Shown here one piece after another: positions 8,510 to 17,281 of a stretch of 64,000 nt of DNA; position 1 is the stretch's first letter; each line of letters opens with the position of its first letter. The stretch comes from Sphingomonas sp. (GTDB lineage Bacteria; Pseudomonadota; Alphaproteobacteria; Sphingomonadales; Sphingomonadaceae). The notes under the pieces were generated by a model. The model ran no database searches and was not told the DNA's origin. It saw nothing but the letters and a program-made list of their open reading frames with translations. The translations under genes and the position numbers were made by a program. The stretch spans positions 191,001-255,000 of the forward strand of contig NZ_JAFKMA010000003.1 in the NCBI RefSeq assembly GCF_017304635.1. The letters are read 5' to 3'.

Positions 8510-9642
8510 GCCGCCCTCAGGAAACCGTCGACCACGCGGTTCAGTTCGGGCGAGTCGAGCAGGAAGGCGTCATGGCCGTATGGACTCTTCAACTCGACGA
8601 AGCTGACCGCCGCGCCCGCCGCGTTGAGTGCCTGGACAATGATCCGCGATTCGGCGGTCGGGTACAGCCAGTCGGTGTCGAAGCTGACGAGCGCGAACCG
8701 CGTCCGCGTTTGGCGGAAGGCGTTGGCGAGTAACCCGCCATGCTCCTCAGCCAGATCGAAATAATCCATCGCGCGGGTGATGTAGAGATAGGCGTTGGCA
8801 TCGAACCGGTCGGTGAAACTCAGCCCCTGGTGCCGCAGGTAGCTTTCGACCTGGAAGTCCGCGTCGAAGCCGAACGTCTTCGCCTCTCGCGCCTGCAACT
8901 TACGGCCGAACTTCTCGGTCAGGCCGGCTTCGGACAGATAGGTGATGTGCGCCGCCATCCGCGCGACGGCCAGGCCGGCCGCTGGCCCCGTCCCGCTGCC
9001 GTAATAATCGCCGCTCGCCCATTTGGGATCGGCCATGATCGCCTGTCGACCGACCTCGTGGAACGCGATGTTCTGCGCGGTGTGGCGCGCGGTCGAGGCG
9101 ATCACGACCGCCTTGGTCACGCGCTCCGGATAGGTCGCCGCCCAGCTCAGCGCCTGCATCCCGCCCATCGACCCGCCAACCACCGTCACCTCGCCGACCC
9201 CGAGATGATCGAGCAGCATCGCCTGCGCGCGAACCATGTCGCGGATGGTGATAACGGGGAACGCCATGGCATAGGGCCGACCCGTCACGGGATCGATCGA
9301 GGCCGGACCCGACGACCCCATGCAACTGCCGAGCACGTTGGCGCAGACGATGAAATGTCGTGCCGGGTCGATCGGCTTGCCCGGCCCGACCATGCGCGTC
9401 CACCAGCCGGGCTTGCCGGTCACGGGATGCTCGCTCGCGACATGCTGATCGCCGGTTAGGGCGTGGCAGATCAGGATCGGCGGCGACGTGGGATCGCCAT
9501 AGGTCTCGTACGCGATCTCGACCGGCACCAGCACGCCGCCTCCGTCGAGCCGGAGCGGCCCGGGCAGGGTGACGCGGCACGACAGGCCGAAACGCTGGTC
9601 GGTGGACATGGCTGTGGCCGTTAGAGAAATTTCGGGCGGCAT
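8506..9642 (-). CDS. metX: Homoserine O-acyltransferase MetX
   Basis: A 378-residue alpha/beta-hydrolase-fold enzyme that acylates homoserine at the start of methionine synthesis. The nucleophile elbow is [10 protein letters not shown] (Ser158); the acid is in SFDTDWLYP (Asp324) and the base in YGHDAFL (His357). [12 protein letters not shown] is the family oxyanion/substrate loop. MetX proteins use acetyl- or succinyl-CoA depending on a few residues, so I do not assign the acyl donor; pairing with metW is common in succinyl users. The ATG at 9642 follows GAGGA; an in-frame ATG at 9609 has no such site. It lies 23 bases behind the amine oxidase gene and has no room for its own SAM riboswitch. 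Confidence 0.93.
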   Translation of the reverse strand: MPPEISLTATAMSTDQRFGLSCRVTLPGPLRLDGGGVLVPVEIAYETYGDPTSPPILICHALTGDQHVASEHPVTGKPGWWTRMVGPGKPIDPARHFIVCANVLGSCMGSSGPASIDPVTGRPYAMAFPVITIRDMVRAQAMLLDHLGVGEVTVVGGSMGGMQALSWAATYPERVTKAVVIASTARHTAQNIAFHEVGRQAIMADPKWASGDYYGSGTGPAAGLAVARMAAHITYLSEAGLTEKFGRKLQAREAKTFGFDADFQVESYLRHQGLSFTDRFDANAYLYITRAMDYFDLAEEHGGLLANAFRQTRTRFALVSFDTDWLYPTAESRIIVQALNAAGAAVSFVELKSPYGHDAFLLDSPELNRVVDGFLRAA

Positions 9643-9665
9643 CAATCCTCGCCGTTCGTGAAGCG

Positions 9666-11237
9666 CTACCCCATCCGCCGCGCCGGCGCCCGTGCGGCGA
9701 TCACCGCCTGTGCCGCCATCCGACCGGTCTGCGCGCCACCGTTCATGTAGCCGGGATAGGCGTCCGACAGATGCTCGCCGGCGAAGTGCACCGGCCCGGC
9801 GGACGGTGGCGATGACGCAATGCCGCCGGTTTCGGTCCAGATCAGCGGGGCGAAGCGCGTCAACTGGCCGGGGCGGAAATTGACGTAGCCACCCATCGTG
9901 GACGGATCGCGGTGCCAGCTGGTCCGGCGCACCGTCGTGCTCGTCGCAGCGCCCATCCCCCGGACGCTCGCATCGGCGAACTTTGCCCAGCGCAACGCCA
10001 GCGTGTGCGGATCGGCGGCGTCGGCGGCTGTTACTTCGCTACCCCCGGTGAACCATGTCCAAATGCTGCCCGGCCCGCGCGTCGGTCGCACCCCGCCATC
10101 CCAGCCGAGCGAACTGCCCGCCGCATGATCGACCTGCCAGATCTCGCCGCCCCGCCCGATCGGCCGCTCCCATGGTCGCGCCGTCGTCACCGCATTGACC
10201 TTGCCGTTCCGCCCCAGCCCGACCTCGGCGTTGAAGCGGCGCCACAGCGGTGGGAGCGCCACACCGAACGCGATCCAGCCGACGATCGAGATCGGTACTG
10301 CGACAATTACGGCGGACGCATCGACCTTCTCGCCGTTGGAGAACGTCACGCGCGCACCGCTGCTCGCCGGGTCGATCCGCGTCGCGCGGCGATAGGGGGT
10401 GATGCGGCTCGCCAGTCGCGCCGCCATCGCCTCGACCAGCGACGAACTCCCGCCCGCCATCAGGTAACGTTCGTCGCTGCGGCTCAGCACGTCGATCCGG
10501 CGACCGTCGATCGCGGGCAGGTTGAACACCAGTTCGATCGCCGACGCCTGGCTTGGCTCGACGCCATATTCGGTGCGCGCGGTCGCTTCCATCAGGCGGC
10601 GCACCCATGGCTCCGGGATCAGCCGCGCATGCTTGTCGAGATAGGTGGCGAACGACAGCTGATCGAGCTCGGTCGCGACCTTGGCGTAATTCTGGTCCAG
10701 CCGTACCGAATCGGCGTCGATCTGTCCGGCGATGCCGCGCAGCCCCGCGACCAGCGTCGCCGACGGCACCTCCGTCGCGCCGTCGAGGATCATCGTCCGA
10801 AACGTGCCGCCCTTGCGGTCGATCAATTGCACGCCGAACTCGCGGCAAAGCGCGTGCATGTCGGCATGGTCGGTGTTGACGAGCTGCCCGCCCATCTCGA
10901 TCGGCGGCAGGCCCTTCGCCTTCGCCGTGTACATCCGCCCGCCCAGCCGTGTGCGCGCTTCGTACAGGTGCGCGTCAATCCCCGCCCGCGTCAGGTGCCA
11001 CAGCGCCGACAAGCCAGCGATACCGCCGCCGATGATGACGACGGGGGCAGGACCGCCAGCCGCAGCACGCGCCGGGCGCGGCAGAGTGGCCGTCGCCGCC
11101 GTCGCGGCCAGCGCCGCCAGCACTTGCCGCCGCGTCTGGCCGTCGCCGCCGGGCAGCGGCATCGGCTCACCCGCCGCGGCCAGGTTCGCGTGCCGCGCCG
11201 CCTCGAGCGCTTGCCAGAATGCCGTCGGTCCGCGCAT
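9666..11237 (-). CDS. Tat-exported flavin monoamine oxidase family protein
   Basis: A 523-residue FAD-dependent amine oxidase. A 35-residue leader precedes the twin-arginine motif [13 protein letters not shown], predicting Tat export of the folded flavoprotein. The mature part opens with the dinucleotide-binding motif [17 protein letters not shown] and continues [10 protein letters not shown], both hallmark monoamine-oxidase elements. The C-terminal FAD contact [17 protein letters not shown] is present. The family oxidises amines or amino acids to imines and peroxide; the substrate here is unknown. GGAGGGACG precedes the ATG at 11237. It heads the operon that continues into metX, an unusual pairing, and is divergent from hisC with 65 bases between starts. 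Confidence 0.88.
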   Translation of the reverse strand: MRGPTAFWQALEAARHANLAAAGEPMPLPGGDGQTRRQVLAALAATAATATLPRPARAAAGGPAPVVIIGGGIAGLSALWHLTRAGIDAHLYEARTRLGGRMYTAKAKGLPPIEMGGQLVNTDHADMHALCREFGVQLIDRKGGTFRTMILDGATEVPSATLVAGLRGIAGQIDADSVRLDQNYAKVATELDQLSFATYLDKHARLIPEPWVRRLMEATARTEYGVEPSQASAIELVFNLPAIDGRRIDVLSRSDERYLMAGGSSSLVEAMAARLASRITPYRRATRIDPASSGARVTFSNGEKVDASAVIVAVPISIVGWIAFGVALPPLWRRFNAEVGLGRNGKVNAVTTARPWERPIGRGGEIWQVDHAAGSSLGWDGGVRPTRGPGSIWTWFTGGSEVTAADAADPHTLALRWAKFADASVRGMGAATSTTVRRTSWHRDPSTMGGYVNFRPGQLTRFAPLIWTETGGIASSPPSAGPVHFAGEHLSDAYPGYMNGGAQTGRMAAQAVIAARAPARRMG

Positions 11238-11302
11238 CGTCCCTCCCCGATCCGCGCCATACCTTGCCAAGCCGAGGCCCGCCAGCGCATAGGCTCGCGC
11301 CC

Positions 11303-12403
11303 ATGACCGCACCACAGCCCAAACCCTGGATCATGGCGATCGCGCCCTACGTGCCGGGCCGCTCAACCACTGACGACGGCCGCAAGGTCGCCAAGCTGTC
11401 GTCGAACGAAAACCCGCTCGGCACCAGCCCGAAGGCGCGCGCCGCGTTCGAGAGTGCGGCCGGCACGCTCGAACGCTATCCCGACGCAAGCGCCAACGAA
11501 CTGCGCGAGGTGCTGGCGGCGAAGCACGGCCTCGACCCCGCGCGGATCATCTACGGCAACGGATCGGACGAGGTGCTCCACTTGGCGGCCGGCGCGTTCG
11601 CGGGGCCGGGCGACGAGGTGATCTTCGTCCATTACGGTTTCGCGGTGTACGAGATCGCGGCGCGGCGCGTGGGCGCGACTCCGGTGATCGCCCCCGACAA
11701 GGACTATGCGACCGACGTCGATGCGATCCTGGCCGCGGTCACCGAGCGGACGCGGATCGTGTTCGTCGCCAACCCCAACAACCCGACCGGCACCTATGCC
11801 AGCCGCGACGAGATCGCGCGGCTGCACGCCGGGTTGCGGCCCGACATCCTGCTCGTGCTCGACCATGCCTATGCCGAATATATCGAGGGCGATGCGGAGG
11901 ACGGCGGCATGGCACTGGCGGCGACCGCGCCCAACGTGCTGGTCACGCGTACTTTCTCGAAGATGTACGGCCTCGCCGCCGAGCGGATCGGCTGGGGCTA
12001 TGCCGCCGCGCCGATCATCGAGGCAATGCACCGCATCCGCCTGCCTTTCTCGATCACCATCGCGGGCACGGCCGCGGCGGTTGCGGCGCTGGGCGATACC
12101 GGCTTCGTCGAGCATACTCGTGCCCACAATGCCGAGTGGCGGGCGTGGTTCGCCGACGAGATCGCCAGGCTGGGCAATGCCGGCCTGCGCGCGGTGCCGA
12201 GCCAGGCGAACTTCGTGCTGGTGCTGTTCGAAGGCGCGCTGACGGCCGAGGTTGCGTACAAAGGGCTGATGGAGGCGGGCTATATCGTCCGCTGGCTGCC
12301 CGGACAGGGCCTGCCGCACGGCCTGCGCATCACGATCGGGACCGCCGACGAGTGCCGTGGCGTGATCGCGGCGATGCGCGCGATGGTGGAAAAGAGCGGC
12401 TGA
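11303..12403 (+). CDS. hisC: Histidinol-phosphate / aromatic aminotransferase HisC
   Basis: A 366-residue class I/II PLP aminotransferase. It shows [10 protein letters not shown] near the N-terminus, the PLP phosphate loop [17 protein letters not shown] (about 157-164), the pyridine-nitrogen Asp in [10 protein letters not shown] and the Schiff-base Lys220 in [15 protein letters not shown]. HisC converts imidazole-acetol phosphate to histidinol phosphate. In Zymomonas, a related sphingomonadales genus, the hisC-type gene beside tyrC also transaminates aromatic 2-oxo acids; the same arrangement here suggests a dual role. Its TGA shares one base with the tyrC ATG, so the two are translationally coupled. 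Confidence 0.92.
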   Translation: MTAPQPKPWIMAIAPYVPGRSTTDDGRKVAKLSSNENPLGTSPKARAAFESAAGTLERYPDASANELREVLAAKHGLDPARIIYGNGSDEVLHLAAGAFAGPGDEVIFVHYGFAVYEIAARRVGATPVIAPDKDYATDVDAILAAVTERTRIVFVANPNNPTGTYASRDEIARLHAGLRPDILLVLDHAYAEYIEGDAEDGGMALAATAPNVLVTRTFSKMYGLAAERIGWGYAAAPIIEAMHRIRLPFSITIAGTAAAVAALGDTGFVEHTRAHNAEWRAWFADEIARLGNAGLRAVPSQANFVLVLFEGALTAEVAYKGLMEAGYIVRWLPGQGLPHGLRITIGTADECRGVIAAMRAMVEKSG

Positions 12404-13311
12404 TGCTGCCGTTCGCGCGAGTCACGATCGTCGGGCTCGGGCTGATCGGCTCGTCGGTCGCGCGCGCGATCAAGGCGCACATGCCGAGCGTGCGCATCAC
12501 CGGGCACGACGCCGACGCCGAGGTGCGCGAGGCGGCGCGGGCGATCGGTTTCTGCGACGACGTGGCCGATACCGCGGGCGCGGCGGTGACCGATGCCGAC
12601 TTCGTCATCCTGTGCGTGCCGGTCGGCGCGATGGGGATGGCGGCGGATGGGATCGCGGTCGACTTGCCGTCGGACGCGATCGTCAGCGACGTCGGTTCGT
12701 CGAAGGGCAGCGTGCTGGCGGCGCTGCAAGCGGCGCTCCCCGGCGTGACGATCGTCCCCGCACATCCCGTCGCCGGCACCGAGCGCAGCGGGCCGGACGC
12801 GGGCTTCGCGACCCTGTTCCACGACCGCTGGTGCATCCTGACCCCGGCCGACGGCACCGACCCGGCGGCCGTCGAACGGGTCGCGGAGTTCTGGCGGCGG
12901 ATCGGCGCGCAGGTCGAGACCATGGCGCCCGACCATCACGACCGCGTGCTGGCGATCACCAGCCACCTGCCCCACCTGATCGCCTACACGATCGTCGGCA
13001 CGGCCGGCGACATGGAGGAAGTGACGCGGTCGGAGGTCATCAAATATTCGGCCGGCGGCTTCCGCGACTTCACCCGCATCGCCGCGAGCGACCCGACGAT
13101 GTGGCGCGATGTGTTCCTGTCGAACAAGGACGCCGTGCTCGACATGCTGCAACGCTTCACCGAGGATCTGACCAGCCTGCAGCGCGCGATCCGCTGGGGG
13201 AAGGGCGACGAGTTGTTCGACCTGTTCACCCGCACCCGTGCGATCCGCCGCTCGATCATCGACCAGGGCCAGGACGACGCCGCACCGGACTTCGGGCGGA
13301 AGCACGACTGA
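12403..13311 (+). CDS. tyrC: Prephenate/arogenate (cyclohexadienyl) dehydrogenase
   Basis: A 302-residue NAD(P)-dependent dehydrogenase that makes tyrosine precursors. The Rossmann motif VTIVGLGLIGSSVARAI lies at residues 7-23. The conserved catalytic and substrate region VPAHPVAGTERSGPDAG contains the family His and Gly residues, followed by DHHDRVLAITSHLPHL and the dimer helices. There is no fused chorismate mutase or ACT domain, so allosteric tyrosine control of the usual kind is absent. It overlaps hisC by one base. The gene ends 11 bases before the convergent plsC stop. Confidence 0.92.
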   Translation: MLPFARVTIVGLGLIGSSVARAIKAHMPSVRITGHDADAEVREAARAIGFCDDVADTAGAAVTDADFVILCVPVGAMGMAADGIAVDLPSDAIVSDVGSSKGSVLAALQAALPGVTIVPAHPVAGTERSGPDAGFATLFHDRWCILTPADGTDPAAVERVAEFWRRIGAQVETMAPDHHDRVLAITSHLPHLIAYTIVGTAGDMEEVTRSEVIKYSAGGFRDFTRIAASDPTMWRDVFLSNKDAVLDMLQRFTEDLTSLQRAIRWGKGDELFDLFTRTRAIRRSIIDQGQDDAAPDFGRKHD

Positions 13312-13322
13312 TTGTCGAGGCA

Positions 13323-14003
13323 CTAATTCAGCACGTTGATCGCCGCATGCACGCGTGCCTCGATCTCGCCCCGCGGCAGGCCGGGCGGTATCGGGTCGCC
13401 GAAGCGGAACGTGGCGACGCCCGCGCGTTTCAGCCCGCCCTTCGGCCATAACCGCCCGACATCGGTCGCGATCGGCACCACCGGCAGGTCGAGCATCTTG
13501 TAGAGCCCGACGAACCCTGACTTGAGCGGCGGCGCCTCGCCCGGCTTCACGCGCGTGCCTTCGGGGAAGATCATCACCGACCGACCGCTTTCGCGCGCCG
13601 CCTTCGCTTCCCTCATCAACCCGCGCAACGCCTTGGCCGAGGCGGCGCGATCGACCAAGATGATGCCGTAGCGCTGCGTCGCCCAGCCCCAGATCGGGAT
13701 GCGCGCGAACTCGCGCCGCATGATGACCGCGGGCGATCCGATCTCGACGATCAGGTCAAGCGTTTCGAACATCGATTGATGCTTGGCGGCATAGAAGGTC
13801 TGGCCGGCCGGCCGCGCCCCCTCGTACCGCGTGCGGATGCCGAGCAGCCAGTGGACGCACCAGCGATGGAACCGCGCCCAGCCGACCGCGTGCGCGATCA
13901 GCGCGTGCCGGCCGAACAGCGCGGACAGCGGGGCCACCAACACGATCGGCACCGACGCGCCGTAGAACACCAGCGTGAACACGATATTGCGGACGAACGT
14001 CAC
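13323..14003 (-). CDS. plsC: 1-acyl-sn-glycerol-3-phosphate acyltransferase
   Basis: A 226-residue membrane-associated acyltransferase that converts lysophosphatidic acid to phosphatidic acid. One or two N-terminal hydrophobic segments (IVFTLVFYGASVPIVLV) precede the catalytic motif KHQSMFET, a H-X4-E variant of the usual H-X4-D, and motif III IFPEGTR with KPGE after it. The start is GTG 14003, whose last bases overlap the upstream ydcF-type stop (GTGA), so it is the last gene of ftsE-ftsX-ydcF-plsC. The upstream in-frame ORF is a shadow of the preceding gene. It could instead acylate another lysolipid. Confidence 0.9.
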   Translation of the reverse strand: MTFVRNIVFTLVFYGASVPIVLVAPLSALFGRHALIAHAVGWARFHRWCVHWLLGIRTRYEGARPAGQTFYAAKHQSMFETLDLIVEIGSPAVIMRREFARIPIWGWATQRYGIILVDRAASAKALRGLMREAKAARESGRSVMIFPEGTRVKPGEAPPLKSGFVGLYKMLDLPVVPIATDVGRLWPKGGLKRAGVATFRFGDPIPPGLPRGEIEARVHAAINVLN

Positions 14004-14539
14004 GCGCCGATCCCGGTCCACAGCGCGACGCGCCGCAGCAACAGCTTGTTGTATTCGATCACCAGCAGCCCGAGCGGCGCTTCGGCGGGAACGCCGTCGG
14101 CGACCAACGCCACATCGGTATCGAGCGCCGCGTGCAGCTCCATCCGCGCCCGCGCCATGTGCCAGTCCGACGTCACCAGCCGGACCGAGCGATAACCGTG
14201 CTGCTCGACCCAATGCGCCGTCTCACGCGCGTTCGATGTCGTGTCGACCGCTTCGCGCCCCAGGTCGATGCAGCAGGCGAACAGCGCCGGCGACACGCGA
14301 TATTGCTGCGCGAGCTGGCCCGAACTCACCCCCGGCGCCACGCCGGAGATCAGCAGACGCTTGGCCTGATGGTTCTGCAGGAGCTGGATCCCGCGATCGA
14401 TCCGTCCGCTGCCCCCGGTCGGCACGACGATCGCGTCGGTCGTCACCCCTTCGACCGGCCGTGCCAGCATCAGCATGTAAGCGACGAACCCGAACAGATA
14501 CGCCAGCAACAGCACCGCCAGGATGCGCCGCACGATCAT
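14000..14539 (-). CDS. YdcF-family (DUF218) membrane-anchored protein
   Basis: A 179-residue protein with one N-terminal membrane helix (RILAVLLLAYLFGFVAYML), then a periplasmic DUF218 domain: DAIVVPTGGSGRIDRGIQLL, KRLLISGVAPG, the SNARETAHWV element and LVTSDWHMARARMEL. The family includes SanA, ElyC and YdcF, linked to envelope and peptidoglycan precursor homeostasis, without a settled biochemical role. Both ends overlap neighbours by four bases (ftsX stop and plsC start), placing it firmly in the ftsEX operon. Confidence 0.88.
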   Translation of the reverse strand: MIVRRILAVLLLAYLFGFVAYMLMLARPVEGVTTDAIVVPTGGSGRIDRGIQLLQNHQAKRLLISGVAPGVSSGQLAQQYRVSPALFACCIDLGREAVDTTSNARETAHWVEQHGYRSVRLVTSDWHMARARMELHAALDTDVALVADGVPAEAPLGLLVIEYNKLLLRRVALWTGIGA

Positions 14540-15429
14540 CGCACGCGCCCCAGCCGGCGCAACACTGCGAACCGCGCGGCAATCGTCGCGATGCCTGCGA
14601 ACAGCAACGGCAGGATCGCGAGGATCAGCCAGTCGCCCTCACCCAGCACCGCGCCGCCGACCAGGTCCGACCCCATCCCCGCCATCTCGCGCACCATCAG
14701 CCACACCGCGACCATGGCCGCCAGTGTCCCCGCTACCCCACCAATCAGCGTATCGAGCGCGATCCGCCGCTGGAACAGCCGCGCGACCTGGATATCGGTC
14801 GATCCCAGCATGTGCAGGATCGCGATCGTATCACGATGCGTCTCCAGCCCGGCGCGCACCGCCAGCAGCACCGCGGCCAGGGTCGCCGTCATCATCAGCA
14901 GCACCAGTACGGCGGCGGCGGCGATCAGCGTCCGCATGAAATCGGCGACCGGGGTCAACCAGCGTGACTGCGCGTCGGCGCGCGCGTCGGGTGCGACCGC
15001 ACGGACAGCGGCGGCGACGCGAGCAGCCGATTCCTCGCTCGGCACGCTTATGTCGACATCGATCAGCGCTGGGACCGGCACGTCGGCATCGCTCGCGCTG
15101 TCGCCGAGCCACGGCCGCAGCAGCCGGTCGAGCCGATCGCGATCGACCAGGGTCGCGCGGCGCACCGCCGGCATCTCGGCCAGCGCCGTCAGCACGCGGC
15201 TTGTATCCGCCTCCCGCTGCGTTGGATCGGCCGTCACGACCTGGACCGTCAGTCGCCCGGCAAGCTGGCGGTCGAGCGCGCCCGCCGCATTGACCATTCC
15301 CAGCCCCACCGCGGCGGCGAGCACCGTCAGGAACAGCATGATCGCCATGATCCACGTCATCGCCGCACCGCCGCCGCGATCGTCGAGGACGCGCCGGTCA
15401 GCGGCGGAAGGGACCACGCGCACGCTCAT
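14536..15429 (-). CDS. ftsX: Cell division protein FtsX
   Basis: A 297-residue permease-like subunit of FtsEX, which couples ATP cycles of FtsE to activation of periplasmic amidases at the septum. Four membrane helices are visible: one near residues 25-48, then two after the extracytoplasmic loop (TLIAAAAVLVLLMMTATLA and DTLIGGVAGTLAAMVAVWLM) and a last one near residue 270. The region HMLGSTDIQVARLFQRR is the conserved coupling segment. The start overlaps the ftsE stop in ATGA. The large loop (about residues 50-165) is where the EnvC-like partner would bind; none is nearby. Confidence 0.9.
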   Translation of the reverse strand: MSVRVVPSAADRRVLDDRGGGAAMTWIMAIMLFLTVLAAAVGLGMVNAAGALDRQLAGRLTVQVVTADPTQREADTSRVLTALAEMPAVRRATLVDRDRLDRLLRPWLGDSASDADVPVPALIDVDISVPSEESAARVAAAVRAVAPDARADAQSRWLTPVADFMRTLIAAAAVLVLLMMTATLAAVLLAVRAGLETHRDTIAILHMLGSTDIQVARLFQRRIALDTLIGGVAGTLAAMVAVWLMVREMAGMGSDLVGGAVLGEGDWLILAILPLLFAGIATIAARFAVLRRLGRVR

Positions 15430-16133
15430 TGCGGCCGCGCCGGGGGATTGCGCAGCGCGCCGGTCGGATCGAACAGCTTGCCGCCTTCGATCCGCATCAT
15501 ATGCGCGTTCTGGACCCGGCCAAGCAGGTGGAAATCGTGCGTCGCCACCACCACGGTCGTCCCCAGCCGGTTGAGCGATTCGAACAGGTGCAGCAACCGC
15601 GCCGCCATATCGGGGTCGACGTTGCCGGTCGGCTCGTCGGCGACCAGAATCTCAGGCCGGCCGATCACCGCGCGCGCAATCGCGATCCGCTGTTGCTCGC
15701 CGCCCGACAGCGTCTGGGGCGTCGCGTCGATCCGCTGCGACAGGCCGACCCAGGCGAGCATCTCGCGCACTGGCTCGATCACGTCGCTTTCGGGCACGCC
15801 GGCGAGGCGCAACGGCAGCGCGATGTTGTCGAACGCGCTCAGGTGCGGGACCAGCCGGAAGTCCTGAAATACCACCCCGATCCGTCGCCGGAACCCGGGC
15901 AGGCGCGCGCGCGCCAACGCCCCGGCATCCTCCCCGAAGATCCGGATGACACCCGAGGTCGGCCGCTGTGCGAGATAGAGCAGCTTGAGCAGCGAGGTCT
16001 TGCCGGCCCCGCTCGGCCCGGTCAGGAAATAGAAGCCGCCCGACGCCAGCGTGAAGCGCACGTCCGACAACGTCTCGCGGTCGCTGCCCGGATAGCACAG
16101 CCCCACATCCTCGAACTGCACGATGTTCGCCAT
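15426..16133 (-). CDS. ftsE: Cell division ATP-binding protein FtsE
   Basis: A 235-residue ABC ATPase partner of FtsX. Walker A is GPSGAGKT (39-46), the Q-loop is in VVFQDFRLVPH, the signature is LSGGEQQRIAIARA, and Walker B reads ILVADEPTGNVD, with the H-loop in VVATHD. YLAQRPTSGVIRI after Walker A is FtsE-like. The ATG at 16133 has only a weak ribosome site (GCCGG) upstream. Its start is divergent from the zinc-ribbon gene at 16289 with about 155 bases between for two promoters. Confidence 0.93.
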   Translation of the reverse strand: MANIVQFEDVGLCYPGSDRETLSDVRFTLASGGFYFLTGPSGAGKTSLLKLLYLAQRPTSGVIRIFGEDAGALARARLPGFRRRIGVVFQDFRLVPHLSAFDNIALPLRLAGVPESDVIEPVREMLAWVGLSQRIDATPQTLSGGEQQRIAIARAVIGRPEILVADEPTGNVDPDMAARLLHLFESLNRLGTTVVVATHDFHLLGRVQNAHMMRIEGGKLFDPTGALRNPPARPQ

Positions 16134-16288
16134 CCGGCGTGTGGTACCCCGTTTGCCCCCTGCCCGGCCAGAGCCTTCGCACGGCGCCGCGATACCGATC
16201 AAGGCATCACACTTGCCGCGCCGTGACCGCTTGCCTAGGGTTAACGCACGGTTTGCCGCAAAAGTGCAACCGACGGAAACGCCCATCG

Positions 16289-17020
16289 ATGATCCTCGAA
16301 TGCAGCGAATGCCATACCCGTTACCTGGTGCCCGACTCGGCGGTCGGGCCACACGGGCGCATCGTGCGCTGCGCCAACTGCCGGCATAGCTGGTTTCAGC
16401 CGACCTCGGGATCGACCGTGGCGCCGGTCGCCGCGATCACGCCGCCGGTCGCGCCGGAGGGGGCAACTCCATCGGAAACGTCACCCGCACCGGCCGCGAC
16501 AGCGGAGCCATCCGCCGCGCCAGTCTATGCCGATCCCAAGCCCGCTTATGCCGCATATGCGCCCGATCCGTCGTTCCGCCCGCGCCGTAACCCGGCGCGG
16601 CGCTGGACGATCGCCGCACTGAGCGCCGGCGCGCTGATGCTGATCGCCGCCGCAGCGCTGCTGTTCGGCAATCTGCCGAGCTTCGCCGCGATGCTCGGCA
16701 TCCCGCTCGGTGGAAGCGAGACGCCGCTCAAGTTCGTCAATTTGAAGAAGCCCGACCGCCGCGACTTGCCGAGCGGCAGCGAACTGTTCGCGATCGGCGG
16801 CCAGATCCAGAACCCGACCGCGAGCCAGCAGGCCGTCCCCGACATCCGCGCCGAATTGTGGGACGCCCAGAAACGCATCGTGTTCAGCTGGACGATCAAA
16901 CCCGATCAACGTGCCATCGCGCCCGGCGCGACGATGAACTTCGACAGCGCCAAGCTCGACGTCCCCCCCGCCTCGCGCACCGTCCACCTGAGCTTCGCCA
17001 GCGCCGCGCCGAGCGAGTGA
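16289..17020 (+). CDS. MJ0042 zinc-ribbon / DUF3426 membrane protein
   Basis: A 243-residue protein. Residues 1-35 form a small zinc ribbon of the MJ0042 type with two CxxC pairs (CSEC and CANC). A Pro/Ala-rich linker follows, then one membrane helix (IAALSAGALMLIAAAALLFG, about 110-130) and an extracytoplasmic DUF3426-like beta domain with IGGQIQNPT and FSWTIKPDQRAIAPG. This layout is common in alphaproteobacteria beside ftsE and its function is undetermined. The start at 16289 gives the ribbon at the extreme N-terminus, as in relatives. It is the gene before tRNA-Leu. Confidence 0.82.
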   Translation: MILECSECHTRYLVPDSAVGPHGRIVRCANCRHSWFQPTSGSTVAPVAAITPPVAPEGATPSETSPAPAATAEPSAAPVYADPKPAYAAYAPDPSFRPRRNPARRWTIAALSAGALMLIAAAALLFGNLPSFAAMLGIPLGGSETPLKFVNLKKPDRRDLPSGSELFAIGGQIQNPTASQQAVPDIRAELWDAQKRIVFSWTIKPDQRAIAPGATMNFDSAKLDVPPASRTVHLSFASAAPSE

Positions 17021-17041
17021 GCGCGCACCGCATCACGCCCA

Positions 17042-17069
17042 TTGCGCTGGCGCGAACCCGCTGCTAGTG
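17042..17069 (+). promoter_or_regulatory. Possible tRNA-Leu promoter
   Basis: TTGCGC (17042-17047) and CTAGTG (17064-17069) are separated by 16 bases and lie about 50 bases before the tRNA, a spacing suited to a sigma-70 promoter. The match to consensus is only partial. Confidence 0.3.
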
Positions 17070-17119
17070 GCGCTCGCCTGCCAGCCGCCGGCATCGTTCG
17101 GCGGCATCTCTCACAGCGT

Positions 17120-17206
17120 GCGGCCGTGGCGGAACTGGTAGACGCGCAACGTTGAGGTCGTTGTGTCCGAAAGGACGTGGAAGTTCGAGTCTTCTCGGCC
17201 GCACCA
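17120..17206 (+). tRNA. tRNA-Leu (anticodon GAG)
   Basis: The 87-base sequence folds as a class II tRNA. The acceptor stem GCGGCCG pairs with CGGCCGC, and the D arm GCG...CGC contains GGTAGA. The anticodon stem CAACG/CGTTG holds the loop TTGAGGT with anticodon GAG, which reads CUC and CUU leucine codons. A long variable arm GTCC-GAAA-GGAC and T arm with TTCGAGT follow. The CCA end is encoded (17204-17206). No integrated element is seen at its 3' end. Confidence 0.95.
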
Positions 17207-17281
17207 CTCTTGGATGAGCAGCATCACCAGATGATGCCCTACGCTTCGCGGAAGTCGTAGTTGTGGGCTGCCGAGCCGGCA

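Noticed and set aside
17120-17281. tRNA-Leu as an integration site of a genomic island
   Set aside because: No integrase, no direct repeat of the tRNA 3' end and no change in composition nearby.
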